Assembly (NCBI GenBank): GCA_965262175.1
Contig: CBDHES010000002.1
Coordinates: 806,001 to 870,000 of the forward strand
DNA: 64,000 nt
Reading direction: 5' to 3'
Source: CADEDH01 sp965262175
GTDB lineage: Bacteria > Actinomycetota > Acidimicrobiia > Acidimicrobiales > SZUA-35
The notes under the pieces are model-generated. The model ran no database searches. It saw nothing but the letters and a program-made list of their open reading frames with translations, and was not told the origin of the DNA. Made by a program: the position numbers and the translations under genes. Within the stretch, counting starts at the first letter, position 1; the number at the start of each line of letters is the position of its first letter. Below, one piece after another: positions 8,847 to 17,482 of this stretch.

Positions 8847-10316
8847 TCAGCCGCCGGCCCTCTCCGGTGACGGGATCTGGTCGGGGGCGATGAACTCGGC
8901 GAGGCGGCTGGCCGACGCCGGTTCGAGGCGGGCCCGGAGCCGCATGCCGTGTTCCTCGGTGATCTCCACCACGACCTGCCCCTCCCGGTGGACGGCGGCC
9001 AGCGCGTCGCCCCGGGCCCACGGGACGAACAGGTCATAGACGGTGCTCATGGCCCGCAGCCGATCACCGATGGCCAACAGGAGCTCGTCGATCCCCTCAC
9101 CGGTCACGGTCGAGGTCGCCACCGATCCGGGGTTGAGGTCGACGTAGCGCTTGGCCTCGGTCGACAGATCGGCCTTGTTGAACACGAGGAGCTGGGGGAC
9201 CTCGTGGGCCTCGATATCGGCGAGCACATCGGCGACCGCGGCCATGTGGGCGTCGGGATCGTGCGTCGAGGAGTCGACCACGTGGATGAGGAGGTCGGCC
9301 GAGGCTGCGACTTCCAGGGTCGACTTGAACGCCTCGACCAGCTGGTGGGGCAGCTTCTTGACGAACCCGACGGTGTCGGTCACCAGGATCTGCTCGCCGC
9401 CCGGGAGCTGGAGCTTGCGGGTGGTCGGATCGAGGGTGGCGAACAGCCGATCCTCGATCCGGACGTCGGTCCCGGTCAGCCGCTTGAGCAGCGACGACTT
9501 TCCGGCGTTGGTGTAGCCGACGATCGACACGCTCTTGTAGGGCGAGCGAGCCCGGGCCTTGCGCTGGTTGGAGCGACGCTCGGTGATGCGGGCCAGGTCC
9601 CGCTCCAGCTTGTGCATTCGCCGCAACAAACGCCGCCGATCGACCTCGAGCTGGGTCTCGCCCGGCCCTCGGGTTCCGATCCCGCCCGCCTGCTGACTGA
9701 AGTGCTTCTTGCCCCGCAGGCGGGGCAGGCGGTAGCGGAGCTGGGCCAGCTCGACCTGGGCCTTACCCTCGGCCGAGGTGGCGTGCTGAGCGAAGATGTC
9801 GAGGATCACCGCGGTCCGGTCGAGGGCCGAGCGCTCCAGGATCTTCTCCAGGTTGAACTGCTGGGCCGGGGTCAGCTCATCGTCGAAGACGACCGTGTCG
9901 GAGTCGATGGCGAGGGACGCATCGAGGATCTCGGTCACCTTGCCCCGACCGACGAACGTCGCCGGGTCGGGTCGGTCGCGACGCTGGATGACCCGGTCGA
10001 GCACGTCGGCCCCGGCGGTGTCGACCAGCAGCTCCAGTTCGTCGAGCGACGCCTCGGTGTCGTCGGGCGTCTGGCCCTCGGTCGTCATCCCGACGAGCAC
10101 GATGCGTTCCCGGAACGCCCGGTCGAACAACCCGTCCTCGGCCCCGCCGAACTCGCCGAACGCCCCGCGGTGGGTCTCGCCCTCGTCGGCCCCGGCGGGG
10201 CGGCCGATCCCGTCGTCGGCCAGCTCGCTCAGCCAGGCCTCGTTGTCGGCGACCCGGGAGCGGTCGGGATCGAGGTCGCCGGTGTCGTCGTCGCCGTGCC
10301 CGGGGGAACCGCTCAC
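8847..10316 (-). CDS. hflX: Ribosome-associated GTPase HflX
   Basis: 489-residue GTPase of the HflX family, known to bind the 50S ribosome and to rescue or split stalled ribosomes. The N-terminal HflX domain includes DDELTPAQQFNLEKIL and GIGTRGPGETQLEVDRR. The GTPase domain has G1 GYTNAGKSSL, G3 DTVGFVKKLP, and G4 NKAD. An acidic, Asp-rich N-terminal extension of about 60 residues precedes the conserved part. The GTG start overlaps the dapF stop by 4 nt (GTGA), so the two are translationally coupled. The miaA-dapF-hflX order is conserved in actinobacteria; the lexA that often follows is not here. Confidence 0.92.
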   Translation of the reverse strand: MSGSPGHGDDDTGDLDPDRSRVADNEAWLSELADDGIGRPAGADEGETHRGAFGEFGGAEDGLFDRAFRERIVLVGMTTEGQTPDDTEASLDELELLVDTAGADVLDRVIQRRDRPDPATFVGRGKVTEILDASLAIDSDTVVFDDELTPAQQFNLEKILERSALDRTAVILDIFAQHATSAEGKAQVELAQLRYRLPRLRGKKHFSQQAGGIGTRGPGETQLEVDRRRLLRRMHKLERDLARITERRSNQRKARARSPYKSVSIVGYTNAGKSSLLKRLTGTDVRIEDRLFATLDPTTRKLQLPGGEQILVTDTVGFVKKLPHQLVEAFKSTLEVAASADLLIHVVDSSTHDPDAHMAAVADVLADIEAHEVPQLLVFNKADLSTEAKRYVDLNPGSVATSTVTGEGIDELLLAIGDRLRAMSTVYDLFVPWARGDALAAVHREGQVVVEITEEHGMRLRARLEPASASRLAEFIAPDQIPSPERAGG

Positions 10317-11128
10317 TCGCCCTGCTCGATCTCGATGATCGCCACGAAGGTGGCGGGGCCGGTCAGGTAGGCGGCACCGTCGACGAGGTCGACGATCGCG
10401 TCGCCGCCGGGCATGGTGACCGTGATCCGATCATCGACCAGATCCCAGGTCCGGGCGGCCCAGGCGGCCGCGCAGGCTCCGGAGCCGCAGGCCTCGGTCA
10501 GCCCGGCCCCCCGTTCCCAGACCCGGAGGTTGATCCGTGATCGATCGACGATCTCGATCAGCTCGACGTTGACACCGCCGGCGTAGGCACCCTCGACGAT
10601 CGGTCCGATCGTGGCCAGGTCGATCGCGTCCGGCCGGTCGACCAGGGTCACGACGTGGGGGTTGCCGACGTCGACGCCGGCTTGGCGCTGGACCTGGAGA
10701 CCGACCAGGTCCCAGTCGGGGTAGGGCGGCGGGCCGGTCGTCGGTCGACCCATCTCGACCGTCACCTGATCGGTCGAGGAGCCACGGTCGGGGGCGACCG
10801 CCACCCTGCGGATGCCGGCGTCGGTCGTGATGTCGTAGCGGGGGCTGGCGGTCCCGTCGTCGTAGTGGAGGATCAGGGCCTGCCCGAGGCATCGCAGCCC
10901 GTTGCCCGACAGCTCGGCCCGGCTCCCGTCGGCGTTCCACAGCGACATCGTCCAACCCCAGGGGTCGTCTCCGGTGCGGCTGGCGACGATCAATCCGTCG
11001 GCCCCGATCCCCCGCCGCCGCTCGCACCACCGTCGGGCGTCATCGGAGCCGATCTCGATCTTGGGCTCCACTGCGATCAGGAAGTCGTTGCCCAGGCCGT
11101 GGTGCTTGGTGAGGGTGATCGATGTCAA
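10313..11128 (-). CDS. dapF: Diaminopimelate epimerase DapF with Ser at first catalytic Cys
   Basis: 271 residues; interconverts LL- and meso-diaminopimelate without a cofactor, using two cysteines as acid and base. Recognisable elements are HHGLGNDF, GADGLI, NADGS, GNPH, GVNVELIE, WERGAG and the second catalytic cysteine in EACGSGACAAA. At the first catalytic position the usual CGNG reads SGNG (ELSGNGLRC, Ser codon TCG), so one of the two catalytic cysteines appears to be serine, with a cysteine four residues further on. The start is a TTG overlapping the miaA stop (TTGA); no better start exists. Coupled to miaA upstream and hflX downstream. The family assignment is firm; full racemase activity is less so. 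Confidence 0.85.
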   Translation of the reverse strand: MTSITLTKHHGLGNDFLIAVEPKIEIGSDDARRWCERRRGIGADGLIVASRTGDDPWGWTMSLWNADGSRAELSGNGLRCLGQALILHYDDGTASPRYDITTDAGIRRVAVAPDRGSSTDQVTVEMGRPTTGPPPYPDWDLVGLQVQRQAGVDVGNPHVVTLVDRPDAIDLATIGPIVEGAYAGGVNVELIEIVDRSRINLRVWERGAGLTEACGSGACAAAWAARTWDLVDDRITVTMPGGDAIVDLVDGAAYLTGPATFVAIIEIEQGE

Positions 11129-12150
11129 GTCCGGTATCGCTCTCGTCCGTGTCGCCCGTCGTAGCTACCCGGGCCGTCCGGCCCGTCTGCCAGTTTGGCA
11201 CGTCGGTCGACCGGTTCGCCCCCTGGTTCCCGCCACCACCGCTCGACCCGATCGACGAGATCGGGGGCGTCGGCGTCGAACCACTCGATGCGAGGGTCCC
11301 GCCGGAACCATCGTTCCTGGCGGCGGGCGAACCGTTTGGTCCGTCGTCGGGCGACGGTCATGGCCTCGTCGAGGGTCATCGCCCCGGCGAGATGGTCGAG
11401 CAGTTCCCGGTAGCCGAGGGCCTGCGACGCGGTGCGGGACAGGGGTCGGCGTGCGAGGTCGGCCACCTCGGCGAGGAAGCCGGCCGCCAGCTGGGCGTCG
11501 TACCGCTCGTCGATTCGCCGGTCGATCTCGGCCCGGTCGAGGCGCAACCCCACCTGGCGGAAGGTGCTCGGCTGGTAGTGGTCGACACCCGGTCCGTAGC
11601 TCGAGAACGGCTGACCGGACCCGATCGTCACCTCGAGGGCTCGGACGATGCGGCGCCGGTTGGTCGGCTCCATCTTCGTCGCCGCGGTCGGGTCGAGCCG
11701 GTCGAGCTCGGCCCAGAGCGCCTCGGTCGACGGCTCCCGCTCCAGCGCCGTCCGGACCTCGGGGAACTGGCCGGGGAGACGGAAGTTGTCGACCACGGCC
11801 CGGACGTAGAGCCCGGTGCCGCCGACGACGATCGGTATGCCGCCCCGACCGGTGATCGACGCCACCGCCTGGTGGACGTCGGTCTGGAACCGGGCGACCG
11901 TGTACTCCTCGGAGGGGTCGGCCACGTCGACCAGGTGGTGGGTGATGCCCCCCTGCTCGGCAATCAGCGGTTTGGCGGTCCCGATGTCCATCCCCCGGTA
12001 GACCGCCATCGCGTCGGCCGAGACGATCTCGCTCCCCGGGATCCGGCTCGCCAGCGCCACCGCCAGCGACGACTTACCGACCGCGGTCGGCCCGACGACG
12101 ACCAGCGGGGCGAGCACCATCCGGCCGGGGCTCGACCCGAGGATCGTCAT
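11125..12150 (-). CDS. miaA: tRNA dimethylallyltransferase MiaA
   Basis: 341-residue enzyme that transfers a dimethylallyl group to N6 of A37 in tRNAs reading UNN codons; its product is the substrate of MiaB, encoded 2 kb upstream. Walker A is GPTAVGKS, followed by the YRGMDIGTAKP motif, VVGGTGLYVRAV, a conserved TNRRRIVRALEV helix and the RRQERWFRRD C-terminal tRNA-binding stretch. ATG at 12150 is preferred because it overlaps the stop of the upstream APH-like gene (ATGA); ATG at 12120 is an alternative. The stop overlaps the dapF TTG start. Confidence 0.92.
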   Translation of the reverse strand: MTILGSSPGRMVLAPLVVVGPTAVGKSSLAVALASRIPGSEIVSADAMAVYRGMDIGTAKPLIAEQGGITHHLVDVADPSEEYTVARFQTDVHQAVASITGRGGIPIVVGGTGLYVRAVVDNFRLPGQFPEVRTALEREPSTEALWAELDRLDPTAATKMEPTNRRRIVRALEVTIGSGQPFSSYGPGVDHYQPSTFRQVGLRLDRAEIDRRIDERYDAQLAAGFLAEVADLARRPLSRTASQALGYRELLDHLAGAMTLDEAMTVARRRTKRFARRQERWFRRDPRIEWFDADAPDLVDRVERWWREPGGEPVDRRAKLADGPDGPGSYDGRHGRERYRT

Positions 12151-13201
12151 GGGCCACCGCCGAGCACGGCTTCGGCGATCACGTCGCACAGGATGTGGTG
12201 ATCGAGGCGGACGAGGTCGGGCTGATCCCCGTAGCCCTGGTAGAAGCCGGTGACCGCCTCGGGGCCGAACAGGGCGTGGAGGCTGCGGTGGGCGACGGCG
12301 AGGTCGAGGTGGCGGTCGCCCAGTCCGGCCCGGTGGCCGCCGGTGAGAGCGACGACCTCGCCCCCGTCGAGCCGGAAGTTGGCCACCGTCGCGGCGCCGT
12401 GGACCACGACCGGAGGCCCCGCCGACTCGGGTCGGGTCTCGATGGCCAGCTCGACGAGCCGGGCCGGCGGGTAGCGGTCGTAGGGGGCCGGGATGCGGCT
12501 CCGGTCGATCGTCCCCGCTTCGACCGCCCTTGCCAACTCGTCGAGGAGCCGAGCCGAGCCACGGTCGGGAGCCGAGGTCGGGACCGGCTCCGTGCCCCCG
12601 TCGGGCACGGCGGTGTCGTGGATGGCCCGGAGGGCGCGACCGATGGCGACCGGGACCTCGTCGGGGCGGGGCTGGCGCTCCGGTCGGTGGGCGCCGTGGC
12701 CGGCGACGGGCGTGACGATCCACCGGCCGTGGCGCTCGACCGGGGCGACCGAGTCGACCGACGAGGCGAGCCAGGCGTGGCCGGCGACGAGGTCGCCGAC
12801 CGGATCCGCCGCGACCGACCGGGCGGGTGCCCCGGACCGAGCTTTGTCAACCGGGCCGGCTCGCTCAACCGGGCCGGTCGCTCGACCGGGCCGGCTGGCT
12901 CGACCGGGCCGGCTGGCTCGACCGGGACCGGCCCGCCGGCCCACCGGATCTCGTGGCGGTCGACCTCCCAGACCGGGCCGGGCCAGCGATACAGGGCGGC
13001 GGCATCGAGGCCGGGATCGGGCCCGGCCCGGACACCGGCACCGTCCTGGACAGCCGGTCCGGCCCGAACACCCCAGCCGGCCTGGGGGTCGGAGCCGGCC
13101 ACGGGCTCGACGTCGGGGCGGGCGGGCGCCGGGCCGAGCTGCTCCCAACCGTCGTCACCGCCCACGAGGGCTCGAACCGATTCGGGGACCAACGGAATCA
13201 A
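12147..13201 (-). pseudogene. APH-like phosphotransferase homologue, frameshifted in a tandem repeat
   Basis: Two overlapping frames together encode one aminoglycoside-phosphotransferase-like protein of about 351 residues. The N-terminal part (TTG at 13201, with PESVRALVGG and YRWPGPVWEVDRHEIRW) is read in one frame as far as about 12880. The C-terminal part (VAIGRALRAIHDT, VVVHGAATVANFRLDGGEV, GDRHLDLAVAHRSL, FYQGYGD) is in the next frame and ends at 12147. The switch falls in the 18-bp repeat array at 12847-12935, where unit 12865-12881 is 17 nt; one added base joins the frames. The kinase HGDxxxxN motif reads HGAATVAN and the metal-binding DxG reads TGG, so catalytic activity is doubtful even if in frame. 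The end is coupled to miaA (ATGA). Confidence 0.7.
12847..12935. repeat. 18-bp tandem repeat array inside APH-like gene
   Basis: Units begin at 12847, 12865, 12882, 12900 and 12918 with core tcraccgggccggctsgc. Lengths are 18, 17, 18 and 18 nt, then a diverged last unit. On the coding strand the array encodes a hexapeptide like PVEPAG. The 17-nt unit reads ccggtcgc where unit 1 reads ccggctcgc, so one C is missing, which shifts the reading frame of the host gene. Confidence 0.85.
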
Positions 13202-13234
13202 GGGCTCGATTCTAGGAGCCGGCGAGCGGGCTCC

Positions 13235-13960
13235 TCAGCAGGTGCCGTCGAGGCAGGCGGCGATGGCCAGGAGGGTGCCGGCCACGACCCGGGGAGCGAC
13301 GACCTGGTGGAGGTGGTCGCCTGCCAGCTGGAAGGTGGCCCACCCATCGGCCTCGGCCCGTTTGCACGATTCGAGGTAGCCGGCGCCGAACGCCAGGAAG
13401 CCTCGGCCGACGTCGGTGGGCAACGACGGGACCGGGCACGCCTGGTCGAACATCGCCCGAGGGACGGGCCGGGCCTCCTGGAACACCTCCTCCCGGGTCG
13501 ACGGGTCCACCACCAACCCCTCGACGAGCGAACCCCACCACCGGGGCCACGGAGGGAGGTAGTCGTCGGGACGGACGAGGGCGTCGAGCATCGGACCGTA
13601 GGTCGGCTCCGAGGAGGTGAACGCGAGTCCGTCGGGGTACCGGCCGTCGACGCAGATCATCGTCGACACGTTCCAGCCGTGATCGAGCAGGCGGTGCACC
13701 GCGTACGGCATCCGGGGGCAGGCGGCCGAGTGTCCGACCACGGCGACCTCGAGGTCGTCACCGGGGGCCGGCGTGGCGAGGATGTCGGCCATCCATGGGC
13801 TGAGGTGGTCGACGTCGTCGCGGGTCGTCATGCGGGGGTCGGCGACCAGGGCCTCGTGGCCGAGGGCGATCAGGACCCGGGCCACGCCCTGCCAGCTGGC
13901 CGGGCCCAGGAGCGGGCTCGGTACCAGGTACCACCGGCGTCGCAGGGGACTCACACGCAT
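13235..13960 (-). CDS. Putative alpha/beta-hydrolase-fold protein
   Basis: 241 residues. A nucleophile-elbow-like GHSAA occurs in EVAVVGHSAACPRMPYAV after an alternating beta/alpha start (YLVPSPLLGPASWQGVARVL), and a late AGDHLHQV could hold a catalytic His, as in small alpha/beta hydrolases. The family and substrate are not recognised. ATG at 13960 is chosen because GGAGG lies 4 nt upstream; an ATG-like start at 13999 would add 13 residues. It sits between miaB and the APH-like gene (33 nt apart) in the miaB-miaA interval, probably in the same transcript. Confidence 0.6.
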   Translation of the reverse strand: MRVSPLRRRWYLVPSPLLGPASWQGVARVLIALGHEALVADPRMTTRDDVDHLSPWMADILATPAPGDDLEVAVVGHSAACPRMPYAVHRLLDHGWNVSTMICVDGRYPDGLAFTSSEPTYGPMLDALVRPDDYLPPWPRWWGSLVEGLVVDPSTREEVFQEARPVPRAMFDQACPVPSLPTDVGRGFLAFGAGYLESCKRAEADGWATFQLAGDHLHQVVAPRVVAGTLLAIAACLDGTC

Positions 13961-14042
13961 CAAACCTCCGCACGGGCGCAGTACCGCACCATACGGCAAC
14001 CCTCAGACCGGCTCCCAACCCGCTTCGGACCGGGCGGGGCGG

Positions 14043-15470
14043 TCAGCCGGCGACGACGGGGATCCTGGTCCGGTGGCGGGGCCGCTCGACGACCTCCACC
14101 AACTCGCCCCGGAGGTACTGGTGGGCGGCGTCGGTGATGCGGACGGCGGTGTAGGTGCCGGGGCGGAGACGATCGGCCGGGAAGTGGACGAGCTTGTTCT
14201 GGGCGGTTCGACCGGTGAGGACCGCCGGGTCCTTCTTGGAGGGGCCCTCGACGACGGCCAGCTCGGTCCGCCCGACCCGGTCCCGGTAGCGGGCCAGGCC
14301 CGAGCGCTCGATGACGGTCCGGAGCCGGGCGTAACGATCCTGGACCTCGGCCGGATCGCAGAACCGGTCGGTCATCGTCGCCGCCTCGGTCCCCGGGCGA
14401 GGCGAGAACACAAAGGTGTAGGCGCTGTCGAAGGCGGCGGCCGCCGCGACCTCGAGCGTCGCCGCGAAGTCGTCCTCGGTCTCACCGGGGAAGCCGACGA
14501 TGATGTCGGTCGAGACCGCCAGGTCGTCCACGATCGAGCGGGCCTCGGCCACCTTCTCCAGGTAGCGCTCGGCCCGGTAGCCCCGATGCATGGCGGCCAG
14601 GATGCGATCCGACCCCGATTGGAGCGGGAAGTGGAGGTGGGGAACGACGGCCGGGGTGTCGGCCATCGCCTCGAACACCTCGGTCGTCATGTCCTTCGGG
14701 TGGGGGCTGGTGAAGCGGACCCGGCGGATGCCGTCGATCGAGCCGACCGCCCGGAGCAGGTCGGCGAACAGGGGCCGGACCCGACCGCTCCCACCGGCCT
14801 TTCGGGCGGCCAAGGTGAGGTCTCGGCCATAGGAGTTGACGTTCTGCCCGAGGAGGGTGATCTCGGTGACCCCGTCGGCCGCCAGCGAAGCCGCCTCGGC
14901 GACGATGTCATCGAAGGGACGGCTCATCTCGGCCCCCCGCACCGCGGGGACGATGCAGAAGGCGCAGGAGTTGTCGCACCCGATCTGGATGGTGAGCCAG
15001 GCTCGGTAGTCGACCTCTCGCTTGGCCGGGAGGGCCGACGGGAAGGCCTCGGACTCGTCGATCACCGCCTCCTCCCAGATCTCGGTGATCGGTCCCGTTG
15101 CGGCCGCCTCGGCCACCAGCTCGGCAGCCCGATGAACGTTGTGGGTCCCGAACACGACGTCGACGTGACCCGCTCGCTGCTGGATCAGGTCGCGGTCCTT
15201 CTGGGCCAGGCACCCGCCGACGACGATCTGCACGTCGGGGCGTCGATCTTTCAGGGCCCGCAGGTTGCCGAGCGTCCCGTAGAGCTTGTTGTCGGCGTTC
15301 TCCCTGATGCAGCAGGTGTTGAGGACGACGACGTCGGCCGCCTCGGGCCGGTCGGTCGCCTCGTACCCGTCGGCTTCGAGGAGCCCGGCGATCCGCTCCG
15401 AATCGTGCTCGTTCATCTGGCAGCCGAACGTCTGCACCAGGTAGCGCCGGGGCCGATCGGGATCTGTCAT
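14043..15470 (-). CDS. miaB: tRNA-2-methylthio-N6-dimethylallyladenosine synthase MiaB
   Basis: 475-residue radical-SAM methylthiotransferase that adds a methylthio group to i6A37 of tRNA, acting after MiaA. The N-terminal UPF0004 domain has the three cluster cysteines (FGCQMNEHDSE, NTCCIRENAD, GGCLAQKD). The radical-SAM CxxxCxxC is CDNSCAFC, followed by LLGQNVNSYG, the FTSPHPKDM and FPLQSGSD motifs and GFPGETEDDF. A C-terminal TRAM-like domain ends the protein. ATG at 15470 gives the canonical MiaB N-terminus; the frame stays open upstream without coding character. Divergent from the LCIB-like gene across 64 nt. Confidence 0.93.
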   Translation of the reverse strand: MTDPDRPRRYLVQTFGCQMNEHDSERIAGLLEADGYEATDRPEAADVVVLNTCCIRENADNKLYGTLGNLRALKDRRPDVQIVVGGCLAQKDRDLIQQRAGHVDVVFGTHNVHRAAELVAEAAATGPITEIWEEAVIDESEAFPSALPAKREVDYRAWLTIQIGCDNSCAFCIVPAVRGAEMSRPFDDIVAEAASLAADGVTEITLLGQNVNSYGRDLTLAARKAGGSGRVRPLFADLLRAVGSIDGIRRVRFTSPHPKDMTTEVFEAMADTPAVVPHLHFPLQSGSDRILAAMHRGYRAERYLEKVAEARSIVDDLAVSTDIIVGFPGETEDDFAATLEVAAAAAFDSAYTFVFSPRPGTEAATMTDRFCDPAEVQDRYARLRTVIERSGLARYRDRVGRTELAVVEGPSKKDPAVLTGRTAQNKLVHFPADRLRPGTYTAVRITDAAHQYLRGELVEVVERPRHRTRIPVVAG

Positions 15471-15534
15471 CCGGTCCAGGGTAGGTGGCGGTGTCGAGGC
15501 CGCCGACTCCTCGGCCGGCGGCCGATCGGCCAGG

Positions 15535-16653
15535 ATGGCCACGATGAGCTTCCACATCGTGGTCCGGCACCGGTTTCCCGGCAGCATCGCCCAGCGGGAG
15601 TACGTGTCGTTGATCGACGCCGAGCTGCGACGGGTCGGGTTCGCCCCGGACACGACCCTGGTCGCCGTCGGGCGCTGCCGCGACGAGCTGACCAGCTCCC
15701 TCCCGGCGGCCATCGAGGCCCGGTGGGGTCCGGTGTTCGACCTGGCCGGCTTGGCCGGGCTCCTCTCGGCCGGCCTGACCGGCGTCGAGGCGGCGCTTGG
15801 TCATGCCCCGATCGTCGATGGCCGGGCTCGGCTCGTCGTGGTCGCCATGAGCCACGTGGGGATCGCCGACGACGGCACCGTCGGCGCCCTTCGCCGCCCC
15901 GGGCTCGACCATCCGGTCGCCGCCTGTGGGAGCCTCCGCCGCCTCCTCGACGGGTCGGGTCGCCAACGACGGCGGGTGGTCGACCCGGCGCTCGACCTGG
16001 AACAGAGCCATGTCGAAGCGGCGCTGGGGCCCCTTCCGCCGGGCACCGGCGCCGATCTGGCCGATCTGGCCCGGCTGGCCCTCGCCCGGATCGAGGCCGA
16101 CGCGGCGGCGATCCTCGACCGGTTGGCCGTTCGCTCGTCGACACCCCTCGACCACGGCCTGCTGACCGGTGTCCAGATCCACGGTCCCCTCGACCGGAAC
16201 CTGGTGTGGCCATCGCTGGCCACCGTGGAGGTCGGCGGCGAGGCGATCGACATCCTCCCCGACAACCTGCGGGCGCTGACCTCCGAAGCCACCGGAGGGA
16301 CGGCCGGCCCGCCGGGGCCCGCTCACCACCAGCACCCCCACCGCGATCACGGCCGCTATCAGCCCTCCCACCATGACGGGGGCCATCACGAACACCAGCA
16401 TCACGAACACCAGCATCACGAACACCAGCATCACGAACTGGGCCGCCACCAGCACGAGCACCACGATCTGGGCCGCTACACCCCACAGCACCGGGACCTC
16501 GGCCGATACGAACCCCACCACGACGATCGCCGGACCGGGGGTCGAGACCCCGAGGCCGGAGCGGCCGCAACCGATCCCCGGGCAGAGCGCCGGAGGCGGT
16601 GGCGAGCCCTCGGCCGCCGGGTCTCGGGCCGGGACCGCGACGACCGTCGCTGA
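15535..16653 (+). CDS. LCIB-family (theta-type) carbonic anhydrase-like protein with His-rich tail
   Basis: 372 residues. The N-terminal 240 residues resemble the algal LCIB family, whose members include zinc carbonic anhydrases: RCRDELTSSL (C48, D50), AALGHAPIVDGRARLVVVA (H90), SHVGIADDG (H107), RRPGL and AACGSL (C131). A Cys-His-Cys zinc set is therefore available. From about residue 262 the protein becomes a His-rich low-complexity tail with three perfect HEHQH pentapeptides and further HH and LGR repeats, then a basic C-terminus. Such a tail could store or deliver zinc or nickel; that is inference. ATG at 15535 is used, with 15544 possible. It faces the zwf-ROK-pgl operon and is divergent from miaB; no bicarbonate transporter is nearby. 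Confidence 0.7.
   Translation: MATMSFHIVVRHRFPGSIAQREYVSLIDAELRRVGFAPDTTLVAVGRCRDELTSSLPAAIEARWGPVFDLAGLAGLLSAGLTGVEAALGHAPIVDGRARLVVVAMSHVGIADDGTVGALRRPGLDHPVAACGSLRRLLDGSGRQRRRVVDPALDLEQSHVEAALGPLPPGTGADLADLARLALARIEADAAAILDRLAVRSSTPLDHGLLTGVQIHGPLDRNLVWPSLATVEVGGEAIDILPDNLRALTSEATGGTAGPPGPAHHQHPHRDHGRYQPSHHDGGHHEHQHHEHQHHEHQHHELGRHQHEHHDLGRYTPQHRDLGRYEPHHDDRRTGGRDPEAGAAATDPRAERRRRWRALGRRVSGRDRDDRR
16384..16437 (+). repeat. 15-bp tandem repeat coding His-rich tail
   Basis: Three perfect copies of catcacgaacaccag (16384-16398, 16399-16413, 16414-16428) plus 9 nt of a fourth encode HHEHQ units in the LCIB-like protein. The unit is a multiple of three, so copy-number change keeps the frame and only alters tail length. 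Confidence 0.9.
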
Positions 16654-16669
16654 TCCGACCGAGGCGAGC

Positions 16670-17482
16670 TCAGGTCTGGCGGGCGGCGTCGGCGTCGGCG
16701 ACGACGACCGAGCGGGCCGGCCGGATCAGGCCGGCCGGCATCGACAGGTCACCGCTGAGGAGCCGTCCCAGTGGCGCCGCCTTGGCCCGGCCGGCCACCA
16801 GCCAGACGATCGCCCGGGCCCGATCGAAGACCGGCCGGGTCAGGGTGACCCGGCGGTGACCGTCGTACCGGTCGGTCACCGCGATCGGGCGCCGCAGCTC
16901 CTCGATCGCCGGGTCACCCTCGATCAACGACGCGGTGTGGCCGTCGACCCCCAACCCCAGCTGGGCGACATCGATGACCGGCGGGTCGTCGGCCACCGAG
17001 ATCAGACGGGCCGCGAACTCGCCCAGGATCCGGTCCAGCTCGGCAGGGGCCACCCCTCCGGGGCCCCGCCGTCGGTCGACGCCGACCTCGGCCGAACCGT
17101 CGAAGGCGGCGTCGGGCCACGGGGCGCCGTCGAGGGCAGCCAGCAGCTCGTCGACCGGGAGGGGCAGCCAGGTCACGTCCAGGCCGTCGAGGACCTGCCG
17201 CTGGGCGGCCAGGTTGCGATCGGGATGGTCGAGGGGGACCAGCCGCTCGTCGGTCTGGAGCACGATGACCTTGTCCCAGGCCAGGTCGCGGTCGGCCAAC
17301 GCCGCCAGGGCCGGCCAGGGCGTCGACCCGCCAGACAGGGCGAGGAGGCACTGGCCCCTCCGGGCGACCGCGGTGGCGATCTCCTGGGCGAGCGCCTCCG
17401 CCGAGCGGACGGCCCAGTCCTCGCCGTCGGCGATCCGGAGCTCGTGGAGATCGGTGGTCACCGGGACGGCGGGATCGGTCAT
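16670..17482 (-). CDS. pgl: 6-phosphogluconolactonase
   Basis: 270-residue DevB/NagB-fold enzyme that hydrolyses 6-phosphogluconolactone to 6-phosphogluconate in the oxidative pentose phosphate pathway. LALSGGSTPWP, QTDERLVP and GLGVDGHTASL are the family motifs. The ATG at 17482 overlaps the stop of the ROK kinase gene (ATGA). Third gene of the zwf-ROK-pgl operon; its product acts directly on the G6PD product. It converges on the LCIB-like gene with a 16-nt gap. Confidence 0.9.
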   Translation of the reverse strand: MTDPAVPVTTDLHELRIADGEDWAVRSAEALAQEIATAVARRGQCLLALSGGSTPWPALAALADRDLAWDKVIVLQTDERLVPLDHPDRNLAAQRQVLDGLDVTWLPLPVDELLAALDGAPWPDAAFDGSAEVGVDRRRGPGGVAPAELDRILGEFAARLISVADDPPVIDVAQLGLGVDGHTASLIEGDPAIEELRRPIAVTDRYDGHRRVTLTRPVFDRARAIVWLVAGRAKAAPLGRLLSGDLSMPAGLIRPARSVVVADADAARQT

